A stretch of DNA of 6,019 bases. Source: Actinomycetes bacterium. GTDB taxonomy: Bacteria > Actinomycetota > Acidimicrobiia > Acidimicrobiales > Palsa-688. The stretch spans positions 1 through 6,019 of the forward strand of contig JAKAXG010000299.1 of assembly GCA_021827225.1 (NCBI GenBank), written 5' to 3'. Position numbers and translations under genes: made by a program. Below are positions 5,243 through 6,019 of the stretch, piece by piece. Below the pieces are notes generated by a model. The model searched no databases and had not been told where the DNA came from. It saw only the letters and a list, made by a program, of their open reading frames with translations. How positions within the stretch are numbered: the first letter of the stretch is position 1; each line of letters begins with the position of its first letter.

Positions 5243-6019
5243 TGGCTGCTCCCGGGCATCAACCCCGTCACGGCCTGCGGCTGGTGGCCATCTGGGTCGC
5301 CGTCTCCGTCGTCGGTGAGATCCTCTTCGCCACCCTGGCGGCACCCCACGTGCCTCCCGGGAACATGACATCGGCGGCCAACGGCGCCCAGTTCGATTTC
5401 AACGTCCTCTTCTACCTGGCCCTGCCTGTGACGCTCGGGGTCTGGGTCTACCTCGGGTATGTCAGCCTCATGTGGCGGGCCGGCCGGCGTGGTGTGCCCG
5501 AGCCCGTCGGGGGTCCGGCCGCCCGGTCGAACGTGCGGCTGCAGACGGCGTGGATCGGCGTCACCTCCACCCTCGTCATGGGGCTGTTCGTCTTCGGCAC
5601 CTACGAGCTGGTGGTCCCGGCAGGGGCCGGAGGCGGTGAGGGCCCCTCACCGATCTGGACGACCTCGGCGCACAGCACGCTGCAGGTGCAGGTGATCGCC
5701 CAGCAGTGGAAGTTCACCTACCGGTACCCCAGCCTGGGGGGATTCGAGACGCCCCAGCTGGTCCTGCCGGTGGACACGCCCATCGCGTTCCACGTGACAT
5801 CGCTGGACGTGGTCCACAACTTCTGGGCCTACCAGCTCGGGGTCAAGGCCGACGCCAACCCGGCTGAGGACAATGTGGCCTTCACCACTACACGCCAGCT
5901 GGGACAGTTCATCGTGCGCTGCGACGAACTGTGCGGCCTCTGGCACGGTGCCATGTACAACACCGGAAACGTGGTCACCAAGTCAGCATTCGACTCGTGG
6001 GCCAGCCAGACCAGAAGTG
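5242..6019 (+). CDS. ctaC: Cytochrome c oxidase subunit II, partial at the 3' end
   Basis: The first 259 residues of subunit II of an aa3/caa3-type heme-copper oxidase, which accepts electrons from cytochrome c at the CuA centre on the outer face. Three hydrophobic segments are seen (about 12-34, 54-77, 103-125); the first may be a signal-like helix, since the usual form has two. The periplasmic cupredoxin domain begins near VQVIAQQWKFTYRYP (148-162), the aromatic strand for electron entry. All CuA ligands are present: H192 in VVHNFW, then C227, E229, C231, H235 and M238 in CDELCGLWHGAM. The window ends shortly after this site, so a fused C-terminal cytochrome c domain cannot be ruled in or out. 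ATG 5242 shares its A with the TGA of the cupredoxin gene. GGAGG lies 10 nt upstream (5227-5231) inside that gene. An oxidase subunit I gene is expected beyond the edge. Confidence 0.95.
   Translation, partial: MAAPGHQPRHGLRLVAIWVAVSVVGEILFATLAAPHVPPGNMTSAANGAQFDFNVLFYLALPVTLGVWVYLGYVSLMWRAGRRGVPEPVGGPAARSNVRLQTAWIGVTSTLVMGLFVFGTYELVVPAGAGGGEGPSPIWTTSAHSTLQVQVIAQQWKFTYRYPSLGGFETPQLVLPVDTPIAFHVTSLDVVHNFWAYQLGVKADANPAEDNVAFTTTRQLGQFIVRCDELCGLWHGAMYNTGNVVTKSAFDSWASQTRS

Overview
The window is GC-rich, with codon third positions mostly G or C and at least one clear GTG start. This suggests a high-GC actinobacterium. The gene content (caa3-type CtaG, SCO, a CuA-like cupredoxin and cytochrome oxidase subunit II) resembles aerobic Actinobacteria, perhaps Acidimicrobiia, but the lineage is an inference from general resemblance.

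Left part (1-1826, minus strand). The 5' part of a membrane-anchored protein runs off the left edge. It has two transmembrane helices and then a coiled coil, and is probably the N-terminus of a signalling protein such as a GGDEF protein. After a 157-nt gap comes a complete 421-aa protein that fuses an N-terminal GNAT acetyltransferase-like domain to a classical AAA ATPase domain. It starts at a GTG behind a strong Shine-Dalgarno.

Middle part (1855-4304). Divergent from the AAA gene, with only 28 nt between starts, is ctaG (plus strand), a multi-pass copper-delivery/assembly factor for cytochrome c oxidase. Its 3' end overlaps by 42 nt the convergent end of a two-gene minus-strand unit. That unit is a SCO-family copper chaperone followed by an unrecognised single-anchor exported protein, joined by an ATGA stop/start overlap. 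The SCO frame stays open upstream of its only canonical start. It reaches a well-placed GAGGAGG followed by an ATC codon, so the true start may be non-canonical.

Right part (4305-6019, plus strand). A divergent control region of about 250 nt holds a good TTGACG-N17-TAGCTT promoter and an 8-bp inverted repeat. It precedes a membrane-anchored CuA-like cupredoxin that has lost some canonical copper ligands. This gene overlaps by one base the start of cytochrome c oxidase subunit II, which has an intact CuA site and is cut by the window end.

Taken together, 1855-6019 is a heme-copper oxidase biogenesis and structural locus. CtaG and SCO would supply copper, subunit II carries CuA, and two poorly characterised proteins (the SCO-coupled protein and the cupredoxin) are candidate accessory factors. 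No tRNA, rRNA, mobile element or CRISPR array was seen.
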